Assembly (NCBI RefSeq): GCF_024345225.1
Contig: NZ_BROD01000001.1
Coordinates: 3,484,516 to 3,548,515 of the forward strand
From: Clostridium sp. TW13
Lineage (GTDB): Bacteria; Bacillota; Clostridia; Clostridiales; Clostridiaceae
Reading direction: 5' to 3'
Length of the DNA stretch: 64,000 nt
In this document: positions 26,403 through 33,993 of the stretch, one piece after another
Layout: each line of letters opens with the position of its first letter
Position numbering within the stretch: the stretch's first letter is position 1
Notes under the pieces: generated by a model
Database searches by the model: none
The model's input: the letters and a program-made list of their open reading frames with translations, nothing else
Told to the model about the DNA's origin: nothing
Position numbers and translations under genes: made by a program

Positions 26403-26768
26403 ATGATTAACTTTGATAAACTTCTAAAGTACATGTTTTTTTGCCACAGGTTACCAGAAAGATCTTTTTTCTATAAAGGTCGGCAATTTCCAATATGTGC
26501 TCGTTGTACTGGTATTCTAGTAGGATACCTTTTAGGAATTATTTACATATTATCATTTAAAACTTTGCATATAGTAATTGAATTTTCATTGATGGTACCT
26601 TTATTAATTGATGGTACCGGACAATATCTTGGTTACTTTACAAGTACAAATTCCAGACGATTTATTACTGGAATTTTAGCTGGAATATCTACTATATGTT
26701 TATTTAGATTAGCTGGTGTTTTAGGACTAGAATCAGGACATGCATTCTACCACCTAATAGCAAAATAA
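26403..26768 (+). CDS. DUF2085 membrane protein, cassette copy 1
   Basis: About 121 residues, with three hydrophobic helices. The cysteine signature FFCHRLPERSF...CARCTGI is the hallmark of DUF2085. The longer frame (ATG at 26370) overlaps the zinc-ribbon gene. The start at 26403 aligns with the paralogue at 30505 and lies 5 nt after the previous stop. Neither paralogue has a clear ribosome binding site, so translation is probably coupled to the upstream gene. The Cys/His set suggests metal or disulfide chemistry at the membrane. Function unknown. Confidence 0.85.
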   Translation: MINFDKLLKYMFFCHRLPERSFFYKGRQFPICARCTGILVGYLLGIIYILSFKTLHIVIEFSLMVPLLIDGTGQYLGYFTSTNSRRFITGILAGISTICLFRLAGVLGLESGHAFYHLIAK

Positions 26769-26821
26769 TTCCAAAAAAAAAAAAAAACAACAACTTGAAT
26801 TGTTTTTAGCTTTTAAGAACC

Positions 26822-26856
26822 AAACTCCGCCTAGACTCACAGTCTAGGTGGAGTTT
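26822..26856. terminator. Bidirectional terminator
   Basis: AAACTCCGCCTAGACT pairs with AGTCTAGGTGGAGTTT across a 3-nt loop, between the convergent DUF2085 and acetyltransferase genes. A 14-base run of A lies near 26773. Confidence 0.8.
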
Positions 26857-26880
26857 TCATATTTAGAAAATTATATTAAA

Positions 26881-27387
26881 CTATAATCTTACCATTATAA
26901 GCATATCTTGATATCCTTCATTTGTCTTAATTGCTTTTCTTTTTCTTCCTTCTTCAACAAAGCCATATTTTTTATAAAGTGCAATTGCTGAAATATTGTT
27001 TGCAAATACTTCTAAGTCTATTTTTTCTACTCCATTATTCTCTGCCCATTCAATGACTCTCTGCATAAGTAAACTTCCTACACCTTGTCCACAATATTCT
27101 TTTAATATATTTATTCCAAAGGTTGCAGTATGATGTATTTTTACTAAGTTGCTTCTATCTAAAGTTGCTAGTCCTACTATCTTCCCCTCTACTTCTACTA
27201 CTAAAAATAGAGCTGCATTTTTTATATAACTTTCTTCCTGCTCCACTGTAAAAACAAATTCTTCAGATGCTCTTGGAAAAAAAGGAGCTTCTGCCATAAC
27301 TTGCTTAACTATATATATTGCTTGTGCTGCATCTCTAATTTCAGCATTCCTTATAATCACATTTTTATTGTTTGCTAACTCTTCCAT
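26881..27387 (-). CDS. GNAT-family N-acetyltransferase
   Basis: A 168-residue acetyl-CoA transferase. The acetyl-CoA loop is EYCGQGVGSLLMQRVIEWA (Q/R-x-x-G-x-G/A type), preceded by the strand VGLATLD and followed by DLEVFANNISAIALYKKYGF, the typical GNAT C-terminal motif. The substrate could be an amino acid, polyamine, antibiotic or protein N-terminus. It follows the MFS transporter gene with a 37-nt gap on the same strand, so the two may work together. Confidence 0.9.
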   Translation of the reverse strand: MEELANNKNVIIRNAEIRDAAQAIYIVKQVMAEAPFFPRASEEFVFTVEQEESYIKNAALFLVVEVEGKIVGLATLDRSNLVKIHHTATFGINILKEYCGQGVGSLLMQRVIEWAENNGVEKIDLEVFANNISAIALYKKYGFVEEGRKRKAIKTNEGYQDMLIMVRL

Positions 27388-27424
27388 CTACACAACCCCC
27401 AATTTAATACTTAACTTAAACTTA

Positions 27425-28657
27425 CTACATTGCTGAATGAAGTTTCTTTTCCATATTCTTTGAAAATACTTTTAAAGAAAACATCAAACCAGCTGCAATT
27501 AATGACATAAAGAATATTGCTGTCCAAATAGTTTTGCAGCCATGAACTTGCATATATGCTCCTGAAATAAAGGTGCTTAAGGCTGCGCCTACTGCCCAAC
27601 CAATAGATGAAATTGCACTAAGTCTCGCTCTATAGTTGCTTGGACTATTGTTTGCCACATAAACTCCTGAACTTATAGTACTTAGAATTTCTCCTCCAGT
27701 CCAAATCACTGTTGATATAGCAAATAGCCAAAAATTATTTATATATCCTATCATTCCAAAACCTATAGCATATAACAGACCTGAGAACACCATGTTTGTT
27801 AGCTGATGATTTTTTCTAGTTATAGCACTTATAAAAACAGTTAAAACTAAAACGCTGATAGCATTTATACTCATAACATATCCAAAGTATTTTGCCCCTT
27901 GGCTCGCAAACTGAGCATCTATTGTAATAGGAAGTGAAAATCTATGTTGAGTATAAATAAAACTATAGACTGCACTTAAAAGAAAGAATAAACACAAATG
28001 AGGTCTTTTTCTAAGCATCTGTAAAGTATTTCCCTTTTCAACTCTCTCAGCCTTATTTTCTACCTTAACATGACTATCTGGAGAGTAAGTTTCTTTTACA
28101 TTCTTCCATATTAAAAATACTGCTATAAATGATGTTAATGCATCACCTAAAAATAACATTGGCAAGAGATTATTAAATAAGAACCCTGCTAAAATAGGTC
28201 CAATGGCAACTCCTACATTTATAGAAAGATATTGCAGAGAAAATCCACCTTGTCTCTTCTCTTGAGGTAATATATCTGTAACCATTGAACTAAATGCTGG
28301 TCTTACAAATCCATTTAAAAATGTGCTTAATAGCAAACATACTACAGTAATTACTGGATTCTTTGTGACAGCACAAGGTATCAAGGCTGCTGCTGACAGA
28401 CTTTGTGCATATATGTATACTTTTTTTCTTCCAAACATATCAGATACCTTACCACCCATTATTGCTGCTGGTATCCCTATAATAGCTGATATAGTTACAA
28501 TAAAGCCAGATAACCCTTCTGACATACCAATCTTTTGAGTAAGATATAAAGCTAAAAATGGTACTACGAAGTCTCCCAATCTGTTTATTATTGTTGAAAA
28601 ACAAATAATATACATTTCCTTCGGCAGACCCTTATAATTTTTTATTAATCTATTCAT
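27425..28657 (-). CDS. MFS transporter (drug-efflux type)
   Basis: A 410-residue, 12-helix major facilitator. The loop 2-3 signature is GKVSDMFGRKKVY, and helix 5 has the GPILAGF motif of drug/proton antiporters. It has an N-terminal LPKEMYIICFSTIINRLGDF segment and a loop of about 30 charged residues between helices 6 and 7. It is divergent from the XRE-TPR regulator gene (169-bp gap), which is the likely regulator, and is followed by an acetyltransferase. The substrate is unknown. Confidence 0.9.
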   Translation of the reverse strand: MNRLIKNYKGLPKEMYIICFSTIINRLGDFVVPFLALYLTQKIGMSEGLSGFIVTISAIIGIPAAIMGGKVSDMFGRKKVYIYAQSLSAAALIPCAVTKNPVITVVCLLLSTFLNGFVRPAFSSMVTDILPQEKRQGGFSLQYLSINVGVAIGPILAGFLFNNLLPMLFLGDALTSFIAVFLIWKNVKETYSPDSHVKVENKAERVEKGNTLQMLRKRPHLCLFFLLSAVYSFIYTQHRFSLPITIDAQFASQGAKYFGYVMSINAISVLVLTVFISAITRKNHQLTNMVFSGLLYAIGFGMIGYINNFWLFAISTVIWTGGEILSTISSGVYVANNSPSNYRARLSAISSIGWAVGAALSTFISGAYMQVHGCKTIWTAIFFMSLIAAGLMFSLKVFSKNMEKKLHSAM

Positions 28658-28826
28658 TCTAATCGCCCCCTAGTATAATATTTTACTTGCTAAACAAAAT
28701 TAACTCAAAACATTCCTGTTGAATAATTTTTATATAACTCTTTACTTTAATGGTATAATTATATATACATTTCACTATTTATAGTCAAACTAACAATATT
28801 TTAATAGCTTTAACTAGGAGGTTCTT

Positions 28827-30068
28827 ATGTCGTCTACAGTTACAATATTTGAAAAAGAATTAGAATATGATTTTTTGTCTGGTTGGATAAGATATACAAG
28901 AATTAAAAATAACTTCAGTCAAGAAGCTTTGGCACATGGAATCTGCTCCACAAGCCATCTAAGTTATTTTGAGAATGGAAAAAAGCATTTAAGACCTGAA
29001 ATAATTGAGGCTTTACTGGAAAAACTAAATATTAATCTGACAGATAATTTGCCTAACATAGGACTTATAAGGCAGAAACTAAATATAATGAAAAATGATA
29101 TTGAAAGCTATAATTTTGATGGAGCCAAAGAAATACATACTGAGCTCTCAAAACTAGAAAATATAATAAATAGCTCCCCATATAATATCGAATTTAAAAT
29201 ATACGATCTTATGTATAAAACCTTTGTGGAAAATGTGCCATATAACAAATTAAAAGATGATATTGATATACTGGATAAAATATTAAACGCCTTAAGTTAT
29301 GACCTTAAATTTTTGTATCTTCTCATATCTGGAATCATCCTTAGTAAACAACATAAATCTAAAGAAGCTATAGAAAGGCAGCTTCAAGCTTTAACGCTAA
29401 AGGATACTTCTTGGATAAACTTTTGTTTAGGACAATCTTTATGCTTTAATAGCAATCCAGCAAAAGGATCATATTATTTAGAAAAAGCTCTAGACATTTA
29501 TGAAAAGAGTGGTATGTATCTAAATGCAGTCTGGTGTCATAATTATCTTGGCATATGTTTTTCATATCTAAAAATATATGAAAATGCTGAAAAGCATTTT
29601 AATGCTGCATTTATGTCAGCAAAACATTTTGATATGGAAAACCTGTATTTTCAGCTTTATACTAATTTATCTGATTTATATTTTTATAAAGGTAATTATG
29701 AAAAAAGTATAAAATATAGCAAACTTGCAATGGAAACTACTTATGATAGTATTCTGCCTGCATATAACTATATATTAGCTTGCATGAAACTAAATAAAAT
29801 TGATGACTGTAATGAAATTTTTGATATCTATCTTAATGAAAAGTTTGAATCTTCTATGTATTACAACGCACTATATTTTGCTTACTTATGTATACATAAA
29901 TTCAATGATGAGTTCTTCTATACTGAAGTTAAAGATAAAATTCTTCCTTACTACGAGGAACGAAAAATAAGTGACCTTTGCAGGGATATTAAATTGAAGC
30001 TTATTGAATATCTTGAAAGTAGAAGAAAATATAAAGAAGCAAATAAACTTTATAAACAATTACTCTAA
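28827..30068 (+). CDS. XRE-TPR transcriptional regulator
   Basis: A 413-residue protein: an XRE-type helix-turn-helix at about residues 15-72 (IRYTRIKNNFSQEALAHGIC and SHLSYFENGKKHLRPEIIE), then an all-helical region of TPR-like repeats (about 100-405). This is the layout of RNPP/Rgg-like regulators, several of which are controlled by small peptides. It starts after TAGGAGG. It is divergent from an MFS exporter and followed by the second zinc-ribbon/DUF2085 cassette. Peptide sensing is an inference from architecture only. No peptide gene was found. Confidence 0.88.
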   Translation: MSSTVTIFEKELEYDFLSGWIRYTRIKNNFSQEALAHGICSTSHLSYFENGKKHLRPEIIEALLEKLNINLTDNLPNIGLIRQKLNIMKNDIESYNFDGAKEIHTELSKLENIINSSPYNIEFKIYDLMYKTFVENVPYNKLKDDIDILDKILNALSYDLKFLYLLISGIILSKQHKSKEAIERQLQALTLKDTSWINFCLGQSLCFNSNPAKGSYYLEKALDIYEKSGMYLNAVWCHNYLGICFSYLKIYENAEKHFNAAFMSAKHFDMENLYFQLYTNLSDLYFYKGNYEKSIKYSKLAMETTYDSILPAYNYILACMKLNKIDDCNEIFDIYLNEKFESSMYYNALYFAYLCIHKFNDEFFYTEVKDKILPYYEERKISDLCRDIKLKLIEYLESRRKYKEANKLYKQLL

Positions 30069-30191
30069 TTTTTTCTGCTCACTGATAATTTTTCCCATAT
30101 TATCGTCATAAAGATATATAGTATGAATAATATTTCTAATCTGAAACAAACACTTTTTATTCTTACTATTATTTTTTAAGGGGGTTTTACA

Positions 30192-30497
30192 ATGTATTGT
30201 AAAAATTGTGGACAAGAAATTGACGATAATGCTGCAGTTTGTATCCACTGTGGTGCAGCTACTGATAATAGAGGGGGGCTTAATAAAAATTCTATAGATA
30301 ATCCATCTCATGCTGCTGGAGTTGTCTCCTGTTGTTTTCCAATAGTTGGATTAATATTGTACTTCTTATGGAAGGATGAAAAGCCTAACAGTGCAAGTTT
30401 GGTATGTAAATGGACTATAGGTGGAGTTATTGCTTGGGTTCTTCTTTATGTTATATTCTTTGCACTAGGACTTCTAGGGGCCGTAGCTGGCTTATAA
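30192..30497 (+). CDS. Zinc-ribbon small membrane protein, cassette copy 2
   Basis: A 101-residue paralogue of the protein at 26093-26398: the same CKNCGQEI...CIHCG ribbon, the same SCCFPIVGLILYF helix and KPNSASLVCKW loop, with differences mainly in the linker. A GGGGGTTTTAC site precedes the ATG. It lies 123 bp after the XRE-TPR gene and 7 bp before the DUF2085 gene, repeating the layout of copy 1. Confidence 0.85.
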   Translation: MYCKNCGQEIDDNAAVCIHCGAATDNRGGLNKNSIDNPSHAAGVVSCCFPIVGLILYFLWKDEKPNSASLVCKWTIGGVIAWVLLYVIFFALGLLGAVAGL

Positions 30498-30504
30498 TGT
30501 TATA

Positions 30505-30870
30505 ATGACTAATTGTGAAAAACTTCTAAACTATATGTTTTTGTGCCATAGGTTGCCAGAGAGATCCTTTTTCTTTAAAGGTCGCCAATTTCCATTATGT
30601 GCTCGTTGCACAGGTATCTTAGTTGGATATATTTTAGGTATCATTTATGTAATACTATCTCATAGGATGCACATATTTTTAGAACTTTCATTGATGCTTC
30701 CATTAGTAATTGATGGCACTGGACAATATCTTGGATACTATGAAAGTACAAACATCAGAAGATTAATTACTGGAATTTTAGCTGGAATAGCTACCATATG
30801 CTTATTCAGATTAGCAATAATGTGGGGACTACAATCTGGACAATGGTTTTATGCTAAGTTAATAAAATGA
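30505..30870 (+). CDS. DUF2085 membrane protein, cassette copy 2
   Basis: A 121-residue paralogue of the protein at 26403-26768, with the same FLCHRLPERSFFFKGRQF and LCARCTGILVGY signature and the same three helices. The DNA is also clearly similar across the two cassettes, which means duplication rather than independent gain. No convincing ribosome binding site precedes the ATG, so translational coupling to the zinc-ribbon gene is likely. Function unknown. Confidence 0.85.
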   Translation: MTNCEKLLNYMFLCHRLPERSFFFKGRQFPLCARCTGILVGYILGIIYVILSHRMHIFLELSLMLPLVIDGTGQYLGYYESTNIRRLITGILAGIATICLFRLAIMWGLQSGQWFYAKLIK

Positions 30871-30875
30871 TATAG

Positions 30876-30915
30876 TAAGAGGGATAGGTACTAAAATAAG
30901 CATCTATCCCTCTTA
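30876..30915. terminator. Bidirectional terminator
   Basis: TAAGAGGGATAG (30876-30887) pairs with CTATCCCTCTTA (30904-30915). It lies between the convergent DUF2085 and GyrI-like genes and abuts the stop codon of the latter. Confidence 0.75.
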
Positions 30916-30916
30916 T

Positions 30917-31546
30917 TTAGTGTTTATAGAAAACTCTATATCTTAAGACTGTCTTCATCTTTGATTTTTCAGTTTTTCTTGCATCTGAAATATAGATTTC
31001 TCTATGCTTTAGTGATACTATTTCAAGATTATTTTCATCAATAAATTTCTTCATTTGATCAAAACTCTGGGGTTCATCATCATAAGAACCAATATGCATC
31101 ATTTGGACAGACAATCTATCTTCCATAGTTACAAAAGTCACTTCATCAAGTAAATGATGATTCTTTTTCTTTTTGACATTTTCAAATGCCCTATCAACAA
31201 CTTCTTGTGTCACAAAGTTAGGTTGTCTAATCATTATGTTATATATTAATTGATCTTTCTCTAATATATTAGACTGCTTGCCCTCTTCACTTAAATCCCA
31301 TACACCCTCGAGTGGATAAACAGTATAATCATAATATCCTTCCGGAATATCTCCTTGTTTAGGTAGCATTTTTATAGCATAAGCTAAAGAGTATAATACT
31401 TCTATTTTTTCACTAAACTCTTCATCGTTTGGATTCCCTTTTCCACTTATCATCAAAAACTTTTGTTGTGGCACTGTTATTAATTCTGGTTTTTCCTTTG
31501 GTATATATAAATTCTTTTCTTGTTTTCTCCATTCAAATTTCATCAT
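30917..31546 (-). CDS. GyrI-like small-molecule-binding domain protein
   Basis: A 209-residue protein without a DNA-binding domain, matching stand-alone GyrI-like/SHOCT-type proteins of Firmicutes. Typical parts are FLMISGKGNPNDEEF, the IPEGYYDYTVYPLEGVWD strand pair, and the C-terminal VSLKHREIYISDARKT segment. The family binds hydrophobic cations or drugs and some members hydrolyse cyclopropanoid toxins. A perfect AATATGAC/GTCATATT inverted repeat lies 45-68 nt upstream, so expression is probably repressor-controlled. Confidence 0.8.
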   Translation of the reverse strand: MMKFEWRKQEKNLYIPKEKPELITVPQQKFLMISGKGNPNDEEFSEKIEVLYSLAYAIKMLPKQGDIPEGYYDYTVYPLEGVWDLSEEGKQSNILEKDQLIYNIMIRQPNFVTQEVVDRAFENVKKKKNHHLLDEVTFVTMEDRLSVQMMHIGSYDDEPQSFDQMKKFIDENNLEIVSLKHREIYISDARKTEKSKMKTVLRYRVFYKH

Positions 31547-31590
31547 AGCACCTCTTTATATTCAATTGATAAATATAATATAGCACTCTT

Positions 31591-31614
31591 AATATGACAT
31601 CATATGGTCATATT
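31591..31614. promoter_or_regulatory. Inverted-repeat operator upstream of the GyrI-like gene
   Basis: AATATGAC (31591-31598) and GTCATATT (31607-31614) form a perfect 8-bp inverted repeat with an 8-bp spacer. It sits next to the remains of a winged-helix gene at 31619. Confidence 0.5.
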
Positions 31615-31618
31615 ATAA

Positions 31619-31840
31619 TTAAAGAGATACATCTAATTTATAACTTCCGCTCTTTTTATCACCTATAGCCACTATTAATTTCTTTTGTACTAAACCATCA
31701 CACACTTTCCTAATACCTGAAGGTGATAATCCTGATACTTCTCTTGCCTATCTATTTGTTATGATTTCATGACTTTTCAAATAATTAATGATTTTTTCCT
31801 CCGTTGCAGTAAGCTGCAATTCATAATATAACCTTATACT
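31619..31840 (-). pseudogene. Decayed winged-helix fragment
   Basis: Reading the minus strand to the TAA at 31619-31621 gives a clear winged-helix sequence (LQLTATEEKIINYLKSHE, then REVSGLSPSGIRKVCDGL and VQKKLI) interrupted by an in-frame TAG at 31748-31750. There is no start codon. It resembles the C-terminal helix-turn-helix of AlbA_2-type ATP-binding/DNA-binding proteins. The upstream part has been lost, and the neighbouring acetyltransferase terminator is now joined to it. Confidence 0.6.
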
Positions 31841-31847
31841 ATAGAAA

Positions 31848-31890
31848 AAATAAGCAGTTCCAATATTACTAATATTGATACTGCTTATTT
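31848..31890 (-). terminator. Rho-independent terminator of the acetyltransferase gene
   Basis: A 20-bp stem with two mismatches (31848-31867 with 31871-31890) followed on the minus strand by a TTTTTT run. Confidence 0.8.
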
Positions 31891-31930
31891 CATAAACCCT
31901 TATAAATTATTATTAATTAAATCTACTCTG

Positions 31931-32455
31931 TTATTTAACTGAAATCCAGTATCTTTGAGTGATTTCACCATCTTCTGGCACTTCATTTTCTAGCACTCCA
32001 CCATTACTTAAAATAGTTTTTGCTGAACCTATGTTGGTTTTATTGCAGGTAACAAGTGCCTTTTCAATTCCTATTTCTTTGCACTTTTCCAATGCTAGAC
32101 CTAGCATTTCCTTTGCATAGCCTTGTCTGCGTTCAGATTTTCTTATGCTGTATCCGATATTACCTCCAAAATTAAGTAGATACTGATTTAACTTGTGACG
32201 AATATTAATCATACCAACTAATCTTCCATCAGAAATTCTTATTGCCAAATAAGTGGTAGCTTGTACAAGTCCTTCCCTTACAGTTTCTTCTTTTGAATTA
32301 TCTACTAGTGCAGATAGCCACTCATCAAAATCTTTCTTGTTAGCTAACCCTGCAGTCCCATCCATGCTGTCCCCATTTATTTCAAATTCATTCCTATATT
32401 CCAAAACTTGATCTTTATATTCTTGTGTCGGAAAAACTAATTTAATTCTTTGCAT
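31931..32455 (-). CDS. GNAT-family acetyltransferase (RimL-like)
   Basis: About 174 residues. The start at 32455 is taken because AAAGGGGGC lies just upstream. An earlier ATG lacks a site. The layout is RimJ/RimL-like: IRISDGRLVGMINIRHKLN, then the acetyl-CoA loop YSIRKSERRQGYAKEMLGLALE, and the ending VTCNKTNIGSAKTILSNGG. The likely substrate is a protein N-terminus, an amino group of a small molecule or an antibiotic. Single gene with its own terminator. Confidence 0.88.
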   Translation of the reverse strand: MQRIKLVFPTQEYKDQVLEYRNEFEINGDSMDGTAGLANKKDFDEWLSALVDNSKEETVREGLVQATTYLAIRISDGRLVGMINIRHKLNQYLLNFGGNIGYSIRKSERRQGYAKEMLGLALEKCKEIGIEKALVTCNKTNIGSAKTILSNGGVLENEVPEDGEITQRYWISVK

Positions 32456-32555
32456 ATATATTGCCCCCTTTAAATTACATCTATTTGTCAAATAAATAAT
32501 CCTAATATATCACAAATAGTATAATACTTCAAATAGCATTCTATTAAATTCTACT

Positions 32556-32837
32556 CTAATAATTATTTTTATTCCTTGTATGATGTGCCCCTCTAATTAC
32601 AATAGTGTTTATGTCTCCATCCTTTTTTCGTTTAAGATTGGCTGTAAGTCTAGCCATAATCTGTTGAGCTTCTAAACTATCAGCCCCATCAATTTTAAAT
32701 AAGAACTTCTTTGCATTCTCACCTGAAAGTATTTTTATAAGCTTATCATACCAATATATAAACACCTTATTATCCTTCTTAACTTCATATGAAAAAATAA
32801 TTTCTACTGCTTTATTTTCATTTTCTTTTTTATACAT
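32556..32837 (-). CDS. Hypothetical 93-residue basic protein
   Basis: A 93-residue, Lys-rich soluble protein with a good AGAGGTG site. Predicted as alternating strands and helices (VEIIFSYEV, VFIYWYDKLIKIL, then AQQIMARLTANLKRKK). I do not recognise the family. It is the first gene after the candidate structured RNA at 32893-33077, so the RNA could be its leader, although terminator-like stems lie between. Confidence 0.65.
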   Translation of the reverse strand: MYKKENENKAVEIIFSYEVKKDNKVFIYWYDKLIKILSGENAKKFLFKIDGADSLEAQQIMARLTANLKRKKDGDINTIVIRGAHHTRNKNNY

Positions 32838-32892
32838 TACAAATACACCTCTATTAATTTTAATATCTTCAAATTAATTTCTATTACTAAAA

Positions 32893-33077
32893 ATGGGCAT
32901 AAAAATACCGTAGACAAGTAACCCTTTAAATCTGGCTACTATCTACGGATACAAAAAAACACGAACCTTCTGTCGTGTTACTTATACTTAATAAGCAGTA
33001 TATTATGAAAGGTTATGATAATCTGCGAAAATGCATCACAAATAAAGGGTCACCCCTAAAGTTACATTTACGCCCAT
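32893..33077 (-). ncRNA. Candidate structured non-coding RNA
   Basis: On the minus strand ATGGGCGTAAA (33077-33067) pairs with TTTATGCCCAT (32903-32893), closing a domain of about 185 nt. Inside are an AACACGA/TCGTGTT hairpin with seven T, a long CCGTAGA...TCTACGG hairpin with an inner TAGTAGCC/GGGTTACT stem, and GGGGTGACCC. A sigma-A promoter (TTGACA-17-TACAAT) lies about 100 nt upstream. There is no ORF of size. It could be a raiA-type RNA, a riboswitch or a regulatory sRNA. The class is not proven. Confidence 0.5.
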
Positions 33078-33085
33078 ATTAAGTT

Positions 33086-33118
33086 TTATTCACTAATCAC
33101 CTTTATATCTGAACTCAT
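33086..33118 (-). CDS. 10-codon upstream ORF before the structured RNA
   Basis: ATG at 33118 with AAAGGAG upstream encodes MSSDIKVISE and stops 8 nt before the closing stem of the candidate RNA. A ribosome here would reach the base of that stem, as in attenuation leaders. Too short to be sure it is translated. Confidence 0.4.
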   Translation of the reverse strand: MSSDIKVISE

Positions 33119-33174
33119 AAACAACATCTCCTTTCATAAGAAAATTATCTAATAAAAATACTTTATTCATACTT

Positions 33175-33203
33175 ATTGTATAATTCCAACCAACCTTTGT
33201 CAA
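33175..33203 (-). promoter_or_regulatory. Sigma-A-type promoter for the leader ORF and RNA
   Basis: TTGACA (33203-33198), exactly 17 bp, then TACAAT (33180-33175). This is a near-consensus promoter. The transcript would start near 33168 and run through the 10-codon ORF into the RNA. Confidence 0.7.
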
Positions 33204-33229
33204 TTATGGATTTCAAAACAAATACGCTA

Positions 33230-33264
33230 GCATATAAACCTATGTAATTCCAAGATGCCTTAAT
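33230..33264. repeat. Half copy of the ~50-bp palindromic repeat
   Basis: CTAGCATATAAACCTATGTA followed by AAGATGCCTTA matches one half of the family. The same variant core occurs at 2402-2452. Confidence 0.35.
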
Positions 33265-33274
33265 TTATAAAAAA

Positions 33275-33307
33275 CCAGTTAAAATGATTAATAATCACTC
33301 TAACTGG
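33275..33307 (-). terminator. Rho-independent terminator of the YwbE gene
   Basis: On the minus strand CCAGTTA...AGTGAT pairs with ATCATTTTAACTGG, followed by TTTTTT, 20 nt after the stop codon. Confidence 0.75.
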
Positions 33308-33326
33308 CAGCCAAGAAGATATCTTA

Positions 33327-33518
33327 TTATTTTATTTCTTGGACTCTTCCTACAATTCCATTCTCAAGCATAACTTTAATTCCACGAGGATGTACCTCTG
33401 AATTTGTAAGAAGTCTTTGTACAACACCTTCAGTTAACTTTCCTGAACGTTGGTCTTGTTTTTGTACAACTAGGACTCTTGATCCTACTTTTATATCTTT
33501 TCGTCTTGTTCCATCCAT
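33327..33518 (-). CDS. YwbE-family protein (DUF2196)
   Basis: A 63-residue protein, full length for the YwbE family: MDGTRRKDIKVGSRVLVVQK, KLTEGVVQRLLTNS and HPRGIKVMLENGIVGRVQEI. It is a small beta-barrel-like fold found widely in bacteria and archaea, with no known function. An AAGGAT site precedes the ATG. Single gene with its own terminator. Confidence 0.85.
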   Translation of the reverse strand: MDGTRRKDIKVGSRVLVVQKQDQRSGKLTEGVVQRLLTNSEVHPRGIKVMLENGIVGRVQEIK

Positions 33519-33661
33519 AACTCTATCCTTCTTCTTTCGATCTATATTTACTTCTACAGCATATCAAAATAATAAAAATTGCTTTTCCAAAAGTGGTCTT
33601 ACTGTATTATAGATATTTATAGTATCAATTGCAATAATAATGTAATAATCTCCATTTCCTA

Positions 33662-33904
33662 CAATTTGTACTTGCTAAAAACAACCCACATTATGAAGCA
33701 AATAAAAAATTTGTTGATCTTCTATTAAAAAATATTAAGAATTCAAACAAAGTTGAAGCAACAATAATAATTTATGAGAATGGATTATCTTATTTTAACC
33801 AAGATTTATCTAACAATTCAGTGCTTATGGAGATTGGAAATAATAAGTCCAGTGACAAAGATATTGAAGAATGTGTAAATGCACTGGTTTCAGCATTAAA
33901 ATAA
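33662..33904 (+). pseudogene. SpoIIP-like amidase, C-terminal fragment
   Basis: The frame from 33662 to the TAA at 33902-33904 has no start codon and encodes only the last ~80 residues of a SpoIIP-type amidase: LAKNNPHYEANKKFVDLL, then LSYFNQDLSNNSVLMEIGNN with the metal-binding Glu region, and a final helix. SpoIIP cleaves stem peptides of peptidoglycan during engulfment. Signal and N-terminal catalytic parts are absent, so this is a remnant. The functional gene should be elsewhere. Confidence 0.7.
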
Positions 33905-33939
33905 ATTGTTTTGTACTCTAATATTTAATTTCAATATTT

Positions 33940-33986
33940 AAAAGCAATGCTAAGTATAAGATTAATCAACACTTAGTATTGCTTTT
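33940..33986. terminator. Terminator hairpin
   Basis: AAAAGCAATGCTAAGT pairs with ACTTAGTATTGCTTTT (one mismatch) with a 15-nt loop. It ends the serine hydrolase gene at 33994, and could also serve the spoIIP fragment. Confidence 0.75.
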
Positions 33987-33993
33987 ACCACCT

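Noticed and set aside
28827-30068. XRE-TPR gene as a peptide-quorum system with an adjacent signal peptide gene
   Set aside because: I saw no small secreted-peptide ORF with a ribosome binding site beside it; only the architecture suggests peptide binding.
30060-30311. Minus-strand frame over the second zinc-ribbon gene
   Set aside because: Shadow of the zinc-ribbon gene; an equivalent shadow exists at the first cassette, which only reflects the shared sequence.
32893-33077. Known riboswitch classes (T-box, TPP, FMN, lysine, fluoride, cyclic di-GMP type)
   Set aside because: None of their conserved cores, such as the T-box AGGGTGG or the TPP CTGAGA, is present. The RNA was kept as an unassigned candidate.
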